Below are positions 48,306 through 58,165 of a stretch of DNA of 64,000 bases, piece by piece. The notes under the pieces are model-generated. The model did not search any database. It was not told the origin of the DNA and saw only the letters and a list, made by a program, of their open reading frames with translations. The position numbers and the translations under genes are program-made. The DNA lies in NCBI GenBank assembly GCA_001642415.1, contig LTDK01000099.1, positions 28,568 through 92,567 of the forward strand. Direction: 5' to 3'. The DNA comes from Nematocida ironsii. Lineage: Eukaryota; Microsporidia. How positions within the stretch are numbered: the stretch's first letter is position 1; each line of letters starts with the position of its first letter.

Positions 48306-50258
48306 CTATGGGAAAATAACCATTCCATCAACTAATTTGATGAGTTCTTCCTTTTCAAATGCCATAAGACCTTCAATTACAGCTTCTCTGGATACATCAC
48401 ATAGAGAAACGATCTTTTCAACAGAAACAAGCTTATCATTTGGGTTATTTTCTCTGTAGGAGTATAATATGTTAAGAAGAGTATCTTGTGACTGTTCTTT
48501 CTTCTCTCTTCTCTTAACACTCTTTCTCCAGAGAGTGTGCTCAAGTATATCCACAGCTGCCATCGCATCTTCCAGGATAATTTCAGAAGAGAGTCTGGCC
48601 CTTGCATGCGCAGTGGACAGTCTTACGATACTTTCTAGTAACCTTGCAGTGACATTTCTGGAGAGGCTTGTCTTATTCTTTTCACCCTCTTCTCTTATAC
48701 GGATATATTCTTTGCTGATGTACTCCTCTGCTTCATCTGTGAGTTCTGGGTTTATATTGCGTGCAGCTTGTATGTAGGCTGAAATTTCATCTTGAGAGAG
48801 TTCGGATGCAGAAGATCTTCTTCCCATCCTTCTTCCAAGGACGTGCTCTGCAATTTCTGTATCGTACTCGAGCGTGTCCTCTAAGATATAAATAAGATCA
48901 AACCTGGTAAGGATTGATTCTGGCAATCGAATATTTTCACGTGGGGATAAGTTACTTCTGTACTGTCCTGAGATGGGATTGGCAGCTGCTAAGACAGAAC
49001 ATCTGGCATTTAATGTGATGTAAATACCTCCCTTTGTAATGGTTACAGTCTGCTGCTCCATTGCTTCATGAATGGCTGCTCTCTCTGTTTCATCCATCTT
49101 GTCAAACTCATCGATACAAACAATCCCCGTATCTGCCAGAACCATAGCACCAGCTTCAATTCTTCTTGATCCAGTATCTGCATCAGCTACTATAGCAGCA
49201 GTAAGACCAACACCAGTTGCACCTCTTCCAGTTGTTCCCACTGAGAGTGGGGATATATCTAAAACATATCTGAGCAACTGACTCTTCGCAATCCCTGGAT
49301 CACCCACAAGAAGAACATTAATATCTCCCCTAATCTTTCCTCCTGTATTTGTGTGCACAGCCTGCCCTCCTATCATCATGAGTAAAATTGCTTTTTTAAC
49401 AGGAATGTGCCCATAAATAGATGGTGCAATATACTGCACTAGTCCATCTACACCAGCCTCTGTTAAGATTTTAGTGACTGTATCAATACTGTTATTATTA
49501 GACATCTCCTTCTTCCCAAGTATTTCTATGTTATTACCTATGATTGTTGTGCGGAGTGTATCCTGTGCTGCTTTAATATTTGATATGCACTTATACGTAC
49601 CGTACACACGCACTCTGTCTCCAGGCTTAACTAATCCGGCAAGGTCATTCTCTAAAATAACACTCACACCACGAGGCATCTGCCCTGGCTGCGCCAATTC
49701 TGGCATTTCCTGCAAAACTATTGTCTGGTGAGATATGTACTCACTCAGCCCATACTCCAGTTCTAATTGATTTCCATCAAGTGACTGCTTTGGAATGACT
49801 GATGTAGTGGGTGGCAGCATAGACATAGTATACATGTCTCTGTACTCCTTATACACAAATGAATTTGTTGGTTTTATATAATGAACGCTCTTCCTTATCT
49901 TCGGCCTAATTATTGATGCACTCGTAATAATTCCTTCAATTGACACCATGCGCCCAATATATTTAGAAAGAAGAGTGCGCGGTGTTATTCTCTCCCCAGA
50001 CAGTATTCCAGATATTCCCACATTTACAGCTACTTGAGAATATTCCTGTGCTATTTCTTCAAAGGCCGGCAGAAGTGATATTGCATTCTCTTGAAGAGCA
50101 AGGGAAAGGTCTTTATTAAACCGCCGGATATCTCCTATGTCAATAATAATTCTCTTTGGTGGTGGGTTGGACAGCAAAGATATTTTGTATTTCTTCTCTC
50201 CCTTTGACCGTTCAAAGAATTCTCTTATTTGTGCTCGGTATATGCCTATTGCATCCAT
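48306..50258 (-). CDS. MCM3: MCM3 replicative helicase subunit
   Basis: Component of the MCM2-7 helicase. Features in order: N-terminal A domain, OB region with MCM3-typical EYGLSEYISHQTIVLQEMPE (about residues 168-187) and the PGDRVRVYGTYK block, Walker A GDPGIAKSQLLR (about 319), TGRGATGVGLTAA sensor loop, Walker B CIDEFDKM (about 381) and arginine finger LTRFD (about 452). Winged-helix C-terminus ends at residue 650; yeast Mcm3 is 971 aa. Assignment to MCM3 rather than other MCMs rests on the SEYxxHQTxxxQEMPE block. ATG at 50258 is 24 bp from a divergent small gene. Confidence 0.93.
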   Translation of the reverse strand: MDAIGIYRAQIREFFERSKGEKKYKISLLSNPPPKRIIIDIGDIRRFNKDLSLALQENAISLLPAFEEIAQEYSQVAVNVGISGILSGERITPRTLLSKYIGRMVSIEGIITSASIIRPKIRKSVHYIKPTNSFVYKEYRDMYTMSMLPPTTSVIPKQSLDGNQLELEYGLSEYISHQTIVLQEMPELAQPGQMPRGVSVILENDLAGLVKPGDRVRVYGTYKCISNIKAAQDTLRTTIIGNNIEILGKKEMSNNNSIDTVTKILTEAGVDGLVQYIAPSIYGHIPVKKAILLMMIGGQAVHTNTGGKIRGDINVLLVGDPGIAKSQLLRYVLDISPLSVGTTGRGATGVGLTAAIVADADTGSRRIEAGAMVLADTGIVCIDEFDKMDETERAAIHEAMEQQTVTITKGGIYITLNARCSVLAAANPISGQYRSNLSPRENIRLPESILTRFDLIYILEDTLEYDTEIAEHVLGRRMGRRSSASELSQDEISAYIQAARNINPELTDEAEEYISKEYIRIREEGEKNKTSLSRNVTARLLESIVRLSTAHARARLSSEIILEDAMAAVDILEHTLWRKSVKRREKKEQSQDTLLNILYSYRENNPNDKLVSVEKIVSLCDVSREAVIEGLMAFEKEELIKLVDGMVIFP

Positions 50259-50282
50259 AATTAAAACTTTTATTTACATTTT

Positions 50283-50432
50283 ATGTCTTTACTGCTTAGG
50301 ACACTTTTTACAACAGTAAATAAATCCAAGCGCACTGGAAGGGAAGTAGAAGAATTAGTCTGTAAATACATTGAGACAGCACAGATAGTAGAAGAAACCA
50401 TTCAATCTGCACTGTCACAGGGTAAAGTATAG
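50283..50432 (+). CDS. candidate 49-aa microprotein gene
   Basis: An ATG frame of 49 codons ending in TAG, divergent from MCM3 across 24 bp. The product is soluble and probably helical: a basic start (MSLLLRTLFTTVNKSKRTGR) followed by an acidic amphipathic helix (EVEELVCKYIETAQIVEETI) and a short tail ending SALSQGKV. Codon composition is much less A+T-rich than the following spacer, which supports coding. Not recognised; it could be a small complex subunit. Confidence 0.6.
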   Translation: MSLLLRTLFTTVNKSKRTGREVEELVCKYIETAQIVEETIQSALSQGKV

Positions 50433-50971
50433 CATAAATAAATTTAAGTTAATCCAAAAATTATTACATAATGTGTATACATAATATACAGAAATAAGAA
50501 TTTTAAAGGAATTGGAATTTTTAGTTAATAAAAATAATAATAATACGAGCAGAAAGAATATTTCAGGGCATTTATGGTGTATTAATGTATAATAGAGTGT
50601 TTCTAAGTATGCATTGCGCATATATTTATAAAATTTGATTTTAGCGGAATATTTAGATGATTAAACTAAGGTATAGTAGTTAATTGGTAGGGCCATGGTA
50701 TATTTTATGGTGTATTTCTATTAAAAGGTATATTTGAGTTATATTCAGCTGTGGTTGGTGGGGTATGCGTTTGAAAATTTCGATTCATTTTATTTTGATA
50801 AAGCATTAGAAAGTATCATGTAAAAATAAGCAAAAATAAGTATAAAAGAGAACACTGGATAACCACAGATAAATCTGTCAGTTGAAGAAAATAACCGAGA
50901 AATCTGTAGAGGGGGCAGTAAAGGAATCGCATATTAAAACATTCATATTGTATAAAATAATTTTTTATTCC
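50433..50971. other. intergenic region with fragments of the 40.8-kb repeats
   Basis: About 540 bp. It contains TTATTACATAATG (50461-50473), also found at 40810-40822, and ATGGTATATTTTAT followed by GGTGTATTT (50695 onward), words shared with the 36-bp repeats upstream of KRE33. A non-ATG open stretch (50882-50971) joins TAF2 but is judged untranslated. Confidence 0.45.
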
Positions 50972-53900
50972 ATGAATGTAACTCACCAGAAGAATATCTT
51001 GCATTTAAGCACGGGAGAAAGGCGGTGCACAGGAACAAGCATTTTTCATGTGAATCTGCAGAAGGAGGAAAGGCTGGAAATATTACAGATTCAGTTAAAA
51101 ATACTGAAGGTAGAAATATTCAGCGAAAATGTGTGGAAGATTGTGGAAATGAGTGACGGAGTGAAGGTTCCTTCAGCAACAGAGAAAATACGAGTATTAT
51201 TTGAGACAGAGAAAAACAATCCAAGTATAACATTCTACAGCACACCTGACAGAAAATGTGTTGAATTCGCTGGCGAACCTATTAATGGGCAGGCGCAGGG
51301 GATGTTTCCGATTCTTTCGAATAATGAGTTTAGTATGGAGATGGTCTATATTGTGTCATCTGAAAGAGGATTTCAGGTGGTGTCAAGTGGGACTCTAAGT
51401 GGGATATATGATGGAGGGACAACAAAGACGTTTCATTACAAAATAGACAGCGGCCGGCCCAGGGATATTTTATTTGCAGGGGGAATGTATGAAGAGATGC
51501 AGTCAGGAAGAGTGACTATTTATATACCGGAGGCACTTTCAGATCGATTTGCTGCGGGTGGGAAGGAGTCATTAGAAGTGCTGAAGTCATCTATCTCTGC
51601 TGCACAGCAGGCTCTTGACTACAAACTGCCATTCTATAAGCTGTATGTTGTATTTAGTATGTGCAGTGTAGCAGGGTCAATTGGTCGTAACTGTGCTATT
51701 TTTAATATCTCTCAGATAATAGTACCAGAAGCAATAGACCAGTGCTTCTCAAGTATTAAGCTGCTTACTAAGATTGTGGCAGAGCAGTACTTTGGTGTGC
51801 ATGCGTATGCGATTTCTGAGCAGGACTACTGGATGTATACGGGTCTTTCTGAGTATGTGTCAATGTATCTTATAGAAATGTTTTTGGGTGTTAATGAGGC
51901 AAAGTATGAATTGAACAGAAATATAGATTATATTCACAAGAACGATATAGAAGAGCCTCCGCTGTCATCGGCGGACAGGGCCAGAAACACGTTTAAGTCG
52001 CCATTTTTCATCAAAAAATCTGGGGCATTCATTAAAATCCTGGAGAATAATCTGACAAGAGCATTCATGCAGAAGATTATGAAGGAAGTTTTAGAGGCAA
52101 GAACAATTGGGACACAGGACCTGATTCGTGTTGTAAAGGGGATTACTGGAAAGGATGTAAGAATGCTTTTTGAGGCGTATGTGTACAGGACAGGTATACC
52201 AACTGTTATAGCGCAGGTAGAGCAGAATAGCAGGGCGGGCGGATTTTCAATTATCCTCAAGCAGAAAATTCACTCAGTGCATCCAGAAGCCAACAGGCAC
52301 ATTACAGGGAATATATGCGTGCGAGTGTATGAAACCGACTCGGTCCTTGACCATGTTCTTTTTATAGGGAGCACTCCAATCACGCACGAGTTGGCATGTA
52401 ATCAAAGAAGTCAAAGAAGAAAGCAGAAGGGAGAAGAGTCAGCGTCTCTGCTTTGGATACGCATAGACCCGGGCCTGGAGTGGATGAAAGTGTCTGTTGT
52501 AGAGCAGGCGGATTATATGTTTGCAGAGCAGCTTGTCAGTGAGAAAGACGTATATGGGCAAATGGAAGCACTAGCAGGTGTGCAGAAGAATCCAAGTGAA
52601 ACAATCTGCGGGATTTTAGAGAGGGTGATGGGGGATACCCAGATGTTCTACAAGGTAAGTGTGGCAGCAGGTATACTTCTGGCGAAAAGCGTGAATGAGG
52701 AGTCTGGATATTTTGGGTTTCAGCGGGTTGTTCAGTACTTTATTAACAGCTACTGCATTCAGAACACAACAATTGTAAAAACAAATGACTTTTTGCAGTA
52801 TAGAACGTACTTTATGCAGAAAAACATTGCGTCGTCTATGTCACTGTGCCAGCTGGATTCAACAAAATCATTAAGTGGCCGGATTATTCGGGCAAAGAAT
52901 GTAGTTTCTGCGTTTCTGCTGAATCTTATGCGGTACAATGATAATACTGGAAACCAGTTTGAGGACTCATTCTATCTTGCAGACATCATTACGTCTCTGT
53001 CAATTGCGCTGTGCTCTGATGCGTATTTAGACACAGGGCCCTTTGTAATGGAAATTGAGAGACTCAGAAAAAAGGACCTTTTATTTCCAAGCCACCAGAA
53101 CATTGTTACATGTGCTACAATTAAAGCATTTACTCGGCTGAGCATACAAGGCTATATCACAGTCTCATTCAAGGGAATTTTGCGATACACACTGCCAGAG
53201 AACTTCTATAAGGTAAGAATGGCAGCGTATGAGTCATTGATTCTTCTGCACCCAGACCAGCTTAAGCTTATTATAGAAATGGCAGAGAGTGAAGAAAGGC
53301 TTGTCCGAATAAAGATTCTTAAAACAATAAAAGATGCTGCAATGTGTGCAGCTCTTCCCATTTTTGAGAAAATCCGAGCGCATGTCGCGCAGATACAGGA
53401 GATAGGAAGAATGTTTGCGGGTGATGAAGAGATAGATTGCTTAGTGGAAGAAATAGAGGGGCTGCTTATGGAGCCAACTGAGCTTGTAGCAGACATTGTA
53501 GAAGAGGCTATATTGCACGACATGAGCAGTGATGATGAGGTGAAAACCCTGCCCAAGCTTATTATAAAACTATTCAAGCCACTGACCATAAAAATACCAT
53601 TAAAAGACGTCCCAGAGGAAATAAGAGAAGAGGTAGATGCACCTGCGCCTATAATAGAGGAGGCAGTGCAACCACCGCCTGAAATAGATGTAGATGCACT
53701 TTATGAGAATGACACGCACAGAGCCATCTACTGCCTGGATAAACCCCAAAAGATTGCTGCTTGCCGTCTTTTAGACCACATAAAGAAAAGCAAGGCAAGC
53801 ATGCACATTTCTCAGCTTTCAAAGAAAACCGACCCACAGCAGAAAAAGAGAATTCCCACGTTTGATGATATAACCATTGAAATAAACCATAAAAAATCTA

Positions 53901-55018
53901 CAGCAGATGAACCACAAGCTTCAACAGAGGAAGCCAAAAGTGCCCCTACAGAGGAGGCTTCTTCTGTGCCGGCGCCAGAGAGCTCTATTGAAAATATTTC
54001 TGATGATAGTGTAGTTGAAATAAAAATATCAAATGAGGAGACAAACACGCACTTAAAGAATGAAGTGCGCTGTGTCTTTAATCAATCAGACGACTATCCA
54101 ATGAGCAATATATATGCAATGGCTGCACACATATTTAGAGAGTACTTCAAGTCAGCGCAGTACGATACATCTTCGTACTGTACAATAAAGTACTTCCAAG
54201 CACACTTTGAAAGAGAGTATGCAGCATTCTTTCACATGACACAGTACGAGTTTGGTTTAATTGACAGCGAGTGCAAGGACCGAAAAGGAAGGGATGTTCT
54301 GGTTGAGATGGTTGAAAAGATAATAGAAGCGGACAGACACAAAATATTCTCTTCTCCCATTGATATAGATCTCTTACGGGAGTACAAGTATCTAGAAATA
54401 GTCAGGCGGCCTCTGGACCTACAGATGATAAAGAGGCGGCTAGAAGAGAATGAGTACTTTATGGTTGAGTGTGTGATGTTTGATATTATTCAGGTCTTTG
54501 TAAACTGTCTAACATACAATCTGGTTGACTCAGATATATACAAAGAAGCACTTTTTGTGCGAAAAGAAGCAACAAAGATTATACAGAGCTACAGCGCAGA
54601 GTTTCCGCATAAATGCACACTGAAGGATGCACTATTTGCAGTAATTGCAGAAATCATGCAAGCAGAGGAGTTCGCTGTGTTCTTTGAGAAAGTGGACAAG
54701 GAGCAGTATCCACAATATTATTCTATAGTCAAAGAGCCAATGACCCTTTCTCTTATAAAAACCAGAGCACAGAGCAATTACTACAGAAATATTATGCATT
54801 TTGAAAGTGACTTCCAAAGAATCAGCACAGCCACTCTACTGTATAATGGGCCTGCCTCTGAGATAACCAAGCTGGGGAAAGCACTCATCAACAAAGTGCA
54901 GAATCTAGTGCAAAAAGTGTTCCCGTGGTATAGAAGTATGTTCAACAAAAGAACTACAATACAGCAAAAAACAAAGGCACCAGCTGGGACCAGCAAAAAG
55001 ATAAAGAGCCAAAAGTAA
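50972..55018 (+). CDS. TAF2: TFIID subunit TAF2 fused to two C-terminal bromodomains
   Basis: TAF2 is a catalytically dead M1-aminopeptidase-like subunit of TFIID that helps bind the initiator. The N-terminal strand block (MNVTHQKNILHL ... RCTGTSIFHVNL) fits the TAF2 opening. The expected zinc-binding HExxH site is replaced by KIVAEQYFG (about residue 266), and LSEYVSMYL follows. A helical-repeat region comes next, then an acidic/Pro-rich linker (about 870-1010). Residues 1123-1186 (PIDIDLLREYKYLEIVRRPL) and 1233-1297 (EQYPQYYSIVKEPMTLSLIK) are two bromodomain-like modules. The second has LLYNGPAS at the acetyl-lysine Asn position; the first has CLTYN. The start is moved from TTG (50882) to the first ATG (50972), giving 1348 aa. 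Confidence 0.85.
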   Translation: MNVTHQKNILHLSTGERRCTGTSIFHVNLQKEERLEILQIQLKILKVEIFSENVWKIVEMSDGVKVPSATEKIRVLFETEKNNPSITFYSTPDRKCVEFAGEPINGQAQGMFPILSNNEFSMEMVYIVSSERGFQVVSSGTLSGIYDGGTTKTFHYKIDSGRPRDILFAGGMYEEMQSGRVTIYIPEALSDRFAAGGKESLEVLKSSISAAQQALDYKLPFYKLYVVFSMCSVAGSIGRNCAIFNISQIIVPEAIDQCFSSIKLLTKIVAEQYFGVHAYAISEQDYWMYTGLSEYVSMYLIEMFLGVNEAKYELNRNIDYIHKNDIEEPPLSSADRARNTFKSPFFIKKSGAFIKILENNLTRAFMQKIMKEVLEARTIGTQDLIRVVKGITGKDVRMLFEAYVYRTGIPTVIAQVEQNSRAGGFSIILKQKIHSVHPEANRHITGNICVRVYETDSVLDHVLFIGSTPITHELACNQRSQRRKQKGEESASLLWIRIDPGLEWMKVSVVEQADYMFAEQLVSEKDVYGQMEALAGVQKNPSETICGILERVMGDTQMFYKVSVAAGILLAKSVNEESGYFGFQRVVQYFINSYCIQNTTIVKTNDFLQYRTYFMQKNIASSMSLCQLDSTKSLSGRIIRAKNVVSAFLLNLMRYNDNTGNQFEDSFYLADIITSLSIALCSDAYLDTGPFVMEIERLRKKDLLFPSHQNIVTCATIKAFTRLSIQGYITVSFKGILRYTLPENFYKVRMAAYESLILLHPDQLKLIIEMAESEERLVRIKILKTIKDAAMCAALPIFEKIRAHVAQIQEIGRMFAGDEEIDCLVEEIEGLLMEPTELVADIVEEAILHDMSSDDEVKTLPKLIIKLFKPLTIKIPLKDVPEEIREEVDAPAPIIEEAVQPPPEIDVDALYENDTHRAIYCLDKPQKIAACRLLDHIKKSKASMHISQLSKKTDPQQKKRIPTFDDITIEINHKKSTADEPQASTEEAKSAPTEEASSVPAPESSIENISDDSVVEIKISNEETNTHLKNEVRCVFNQSDDYPMSNIYAMAAHIFREYFKSAQYDTSSYCTIKYFQAHFEREYAAFFHMTQYEFGLIDSECKDRKGRDVLVEMVEKIIEADRHKIFSSPIDIDLLREYKYLEIVRRPLDLQMIKRRLEENEYFMVECVMFDIIQVFVNCLTYNLVDSDIYKEALFVRKEATKIIQSYSAEFPHKCTLKDALFAVIAEIMQAEEFAVFFEKVDKEQYPQYYSIVKEPMTLSLIKTRAQSNYYRNIMHFESDFQRISTATLLYNGPASEITKLGKALINKVQNLVQKVFPWYRSMFNKRTTIQQKTKAPAGTSKKIKSQK

Positions 55019-55122
55019 ACAGAATTGTGCTCTGGTTAATTAAATACTGTCTATTGTTATTCTATCTTTAGGCTTAGTTTGTTTGTATGTCTAACGGGAT
55101 TTACTTCAAGGAGTATCTTGTG

Positions 55123-55133
55123 TAACCCGAAAT
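55123..55133 (+). promoter_or_regulatory. recurrent intergenic motif TAACCCGAAAT
   Basis: Exact copy, sense orientation, 87 bp upstream of the BRE1 ATG. Confidence 0.4.
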
Positions 55134-55220
55134 AGGAGATTTTAGCTATTTTTACATCTTTACAGAATATTCAGCACGCATCAGCAGATCATAAATACTG
55201 CAGCCTACCGAATTTTTTTT

Positions 55221-56663
55221 ATGGAAAAAAGAAGAGCAGATGTGCCCCCCTTGAAGAAAATAGCATACGATGCATCTGCTGTGGGAGAAGGCAACTGGTG
55301 GGACGAGGAGCAGACCACAACCATCCTGCAGAAGAAAATAGATGCAATATTTGCGCAAATGGAGGAGTATAAGAGAGTTGCAGAGCATGCAGAGAGCGAA
55401 AAGCTAAGAATAGAAAGAGCTAAGGTAGACGACTTACTTTCTCTATTGGAGAATGTACACCCAGATAAAGCAAATTCTGAGATACAAGAAATAATTAAGA
55501 AAGAAATACTAAACTGCCAGCAGCACATGCAGACTATTTCGCAGTTAAGAAAGAGAGCAAGCCAAGCAAAAGAATTTGCTGTGCAGCCTCAGCCAGAGGC
55601 TACTCCAGCGATAGACGCAAGTGAAATATCTGAGCACATAAATCGTATAGATAGCTTAGAAAGCAAAGTTCTACATATGACAAGTAGACTTCCTCCTAAT
55701 TACACGAAGCTAGTCAAAGCACTTGAACAAGAGAACAGAGACTTATCTTTAAGCATAAAAGTACTTACGGAGAAAATAGAAGAGTTTATTAAGAAAGACG
55801 CAGAGTCGTGCAGAGAAAAGGAGAAAGCAGAAAAAAGGATTGAAGAGATATTTCAGACATCTTCCAAGAAAGAATCAGAGCTTCTAGCAGAGAAAGAGAG
55901 GATTTGTACAGAAAAGGACATTTTACAAAAGAGAGTAAATGAATTATATCTAGCTTTAGAGACATTAAATTCCACGATAGTTGAGCAAACTCGGGATTTA
56001 GAGAATGTATCAGAGAACCGGGTGGAGTGTGCAAACCAGTGCCACATCCGAATAAAAGAGCTAGAGAATAAGGAGATAGACCGGCTTGAAGAGGTGGCAT
56101 TTCTTGTGAGAAAATACATTGACACAGGGAAGAAGAACGATTTGTTACTAGAAGAAATTACAGAATTAAAGCATCAGATAAAGCACAGTGCACCACAAAT
56201 GATCTCTATTCCAGAGGAGTCCAATAATGACAAGGAAATCATAAAAACGCTACAAGAAGAACTACACCAACTAAAGGTGGATGTAGAAAGGAGCAAGATA
56301 GATTATTTAGAAAGAAAGTCTTCAGCGAATTACCACAAACGAAAATCTGTTCAGTATGAAGCAGAATTATCAGCTGCAAGAAAGGCGGCAAGTGATTTAG
56401 CAGAGGTAAACAAGCATCTACAGAGCAGATTACATGAGTCAGAGAAAAGCAAAAAGCCATCCTCTCAGAGAGACATAGAGCTGTACCAGGGAATGATTAG
56501 ATGCAGTCTCTGCTCTACTAATATTAAGAATGTAGCACTCAAGAGATGCATGCATCTAATGTGCCGGACATGTATTGATGAAAGAATGGCAAGCCGGCAG
56601 AAGACTTGTCCTTTGTGTGGTACCACCTGCACCCCAAATGACATTGTAAGTGTCTATTTGTAG
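55221..56663 (+). CDS. BRE1: BRE1-type E3 ligase for histone H2B
   Basis: Long coiled coil with a C-terminal RING. The coiled coil occupies about residues 35-420 (heptad-rich, for example KALEQENRDLSLSIKVLTEK). The C3HC4 RING is at about 430-470: CSLCSTNIKNVALKRCMHLM, then CRTCIDERMASRQKTCPLCG. This arrangement, with the RING at the extreme C-terminus, is the Bre1/RNF20 plan. Bre1 monoubiquitinates H2B with Rad6 during transcription. Length 480 aa against 700 in yeast. ATG at 55221, 30 bp upstream gap to the next gene at its 3' end. Confidence 0.86.
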   Translation: MEKRRADVPPLKKIAYDASAVGEGNWWDEEQTTTILQKKIDAIFAQMEEYKRVAEHAESEKLRIERAKVDDLLSLLENVHPDKANSEIQEIIKKEILNCQQHMQTISQLRKRASQAKEFAVQPQPEATPAIDASEISEHINRIDSLESKVLHMTSRLPPNYTKLVKALEQENRDLSLSIKVLTEKIEEFIKKDAESCREKEKAEKRIEEIFQTSSKKESELLAEKERICTEKDILQKRVNELYLALETLNSTIVEQTRDLENVSENRVECANQCHIRIKELENKEIDRLEEVAFLVRKYIDTGKKNDLLLEEITELKHQIKHSAPQMISIPEESNNDKEIIKTLQEELHQLKVDVERSKIDYLERKSSANYHKRKSVQYEAELSAARKAASDLAEVNKHLQSRLHESEKSKKPSSQRDIELYQGMIRCSLCSTNIKNVALKRCMHLMCRTCIDERMASRQKTCPLCGTTCTPNDIVSVYL

Positions 56664-56693
56664 GCGTATATAAATAATAAATAGAAAAGTTTT

Positions 56694-57986
56694 ATGGCAG
56701 AAGATGCTTTTTTGCGCGCAGACTTCTCTCTTGATGAGTACCTCAGCAGGATATTGGCAGATTCCTCTGGGGAATGTTCTCGATTGAAGGACCAGCATGT
56801 AAGAATACTTTCACAGCACGCGGATTCTCTGTCGTGCGAGATAATTGGTGAGAAAGAGAAAATATACGAAGGTTTGAATACGCTCAGTGCGCTTGTAGCA
56901 GAGGCCAAGCGTATTTCATCTGAACTTCCAGAATTATTCCTGCCTCTATTATCCGGGGAGACGAGTAAGCTAGACTCAGAACTTCACAGAGATTTAGAAA
57001 ATGAAGTAGAGGCCATGCAGGGAGATTTATCCATTGCAGAAGGGCGCACACTTCAACACAAAGAACATATTACTCTAGTAATAGATAGGCAGGTGTACAC
57101 AGGAACAATTCTAGTGTGCAAAGATATAATCATAGTAGGGCTTAACACACAAGAAGGCCGGGAAATGTACAATGCATTATTAATTAAAGAAATACAATGT
57201 TCAATTGAAGGGTCCTCTCTTATAATATCACTGCCTCCGATTAGAATTGAAATTACAAAGACAGAAAGCACTCTAAAACACCTTCTAAATAAAATAACCG
57301 GAAGAGAGGCAAGTAAACCCAAAAAAAGCTCAAAAACAAAAGAGTCCAAATCCGAAACCACATCAGAAATATCGATTAATGAAGTGGATGGGATAGAGTA
57401 CAAAAAATACCTCTTACAAATAGGAAGAATTGAATCGATCGAATCCCCATCAAATGATGAAATTATCAAGGAAATTCTAGCCATGCACAAAGCAAGCCAA
57501 TGGAAAGGCACTGCTTCATTATTAAAAATACTCAAGAAAAAAAGTATTTTAGATGCAGTAAAAATATACTGCCAGATAGAAGGAGAAATAATAGAAAAAG
57601 CAATTGATTCTGTAATTTCAAAGAAAGCCCCAATTACTTCTATTATAGAAAGAGTCCACACATTATTAGACCATTACATAAAAGGCATTGAAAAAGTCTT
57701 CCCAGAGAGTGCAGCGTACGGGTATATTGCAGTACATTTAGAGGGCATTCATGTAAACACAGCCAAGCATATGTTTAGATTATTTTATATGTGCAGTGAC
57801 TCATTAGATGAAAATAATGACAGCCATTCATTCATTGCCTCATTAAAAAAAGCATTTACATATAATGGATATTCCTATGGGTATACAGTGCGTGTAGGTG
57901 ATGATGTATTAAAGGATATTTTAAAGAGTAAGTACGGGTTTAACAAACAAGTCATGCAAAGCGTATTCAAGCAAATGCAAAAATAA
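56694..57986 (+). CDS. EXO84: probable exocyst subunit EXO84
   Basis: A 430-aa protein. The N-terminal block (ADFSLDEYLSRILADSSGE, then helices to about residue 90) matches the Vps51/Exo84/Cog1 N-terminal pattern. A PH-like beta region spans about 120-200 (HITLVIDRQVYTGTILVCKD, IIVGLNTQEG), followed by a charged linker and a helical C-terminal CATCHR-like region. The order coiled coil-PH-helical rod is that of Exo84, which tethers secretory vesicles at the plasma membrane. Yeast Exo84 is 753 aa. Alternatives are COG1 or VPS51, which lack the PH module. ATG at 56694, 30 bp after BRE1. Confidence 0.55.
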   Translation: MAEDAFLRADFSLDEYLSRILADSSGECSRLKDQHVRILSQHADSLSCEIIGEKEKIYEGLNTLSALVAEAKRISSELPELFLPLLSGETSKLDSELHRDLENEVEAMQGDLSIAEGRTLQHKEHITLVIDRQVYTGTILVCKDIIIVGLNTQEGREMYNALLIKEIQCSIEGSSLIISLPPIRIEITKTESTLKHLLNKITGREASKPKKSSKTKESKSETTSEISINEVDGIEYKKYLLQIGRIESIESPSNDEIIKEILAMHKASQWKGTASLLKILKKKSILDAVKIYCQIEGEIIEKAIDSVISKKAPITSIIERVHTLLDHYIKGIEKVFPESAAYGYIAVHLEGIHVNTAKHMFRLFYMCSDSLDENNDSHSFIASLKKAFTYNGYSYGYTVRVGDDVLKDILKSKYGFNKQVMQSVFKQMQK

Positions 57987-58009
57987 TCCAGATTTATTTA
58001 CAGTATGAC

Positions 58010-58165
58010 TTAAATATTAGATGTAAAGAAGGTTATTTGTTTAGTACTCGTTCTGTACGTGGTGAAGTGTTCAAGCATACTCTTATCTTCTTGGTGTTCT
58101 GGTAGGTTTGTGAGGAATTCTTTAAATTTACAGTCAATGACAAATTCTTCTTTTTGTGGTTGCAT
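58010..58165 (-). CDS. candidate 51-aa microprotein gene
   Basis: ATG frame of 51 codons ending TAA, convergent with EXO84 (23-bp gap). The product has a charged helical start (MQPQKEEFVIDCKFKEFLTN), then LPEHQEDKSMLEHFTTYRTS and a short hydrophobic end. Mixed codon use with several GAA, CCA and ACC codons contrasts with the very A+T-rich DNA beyond 58166. No family recognised. It resembles a small complex subunit, but nothing proves expression. Confidence 0.58.
   Translation of the reverse strand: MQPQKEEFVIDCKFKEFLTNLPEHQEDKSMLEHFTTYRTSTKQITFFTSNI

Noticed and set aside
50882..50971. N-terminal extension of TAF2
   Set aside because: Starts at TTG; the TAF2 family opening fits the ATG at 50972.
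57053..57661. 202-codon minus-strand frame inside EXO84-like gene
   Set aside because: Shadow of a gene with coherent domain order.
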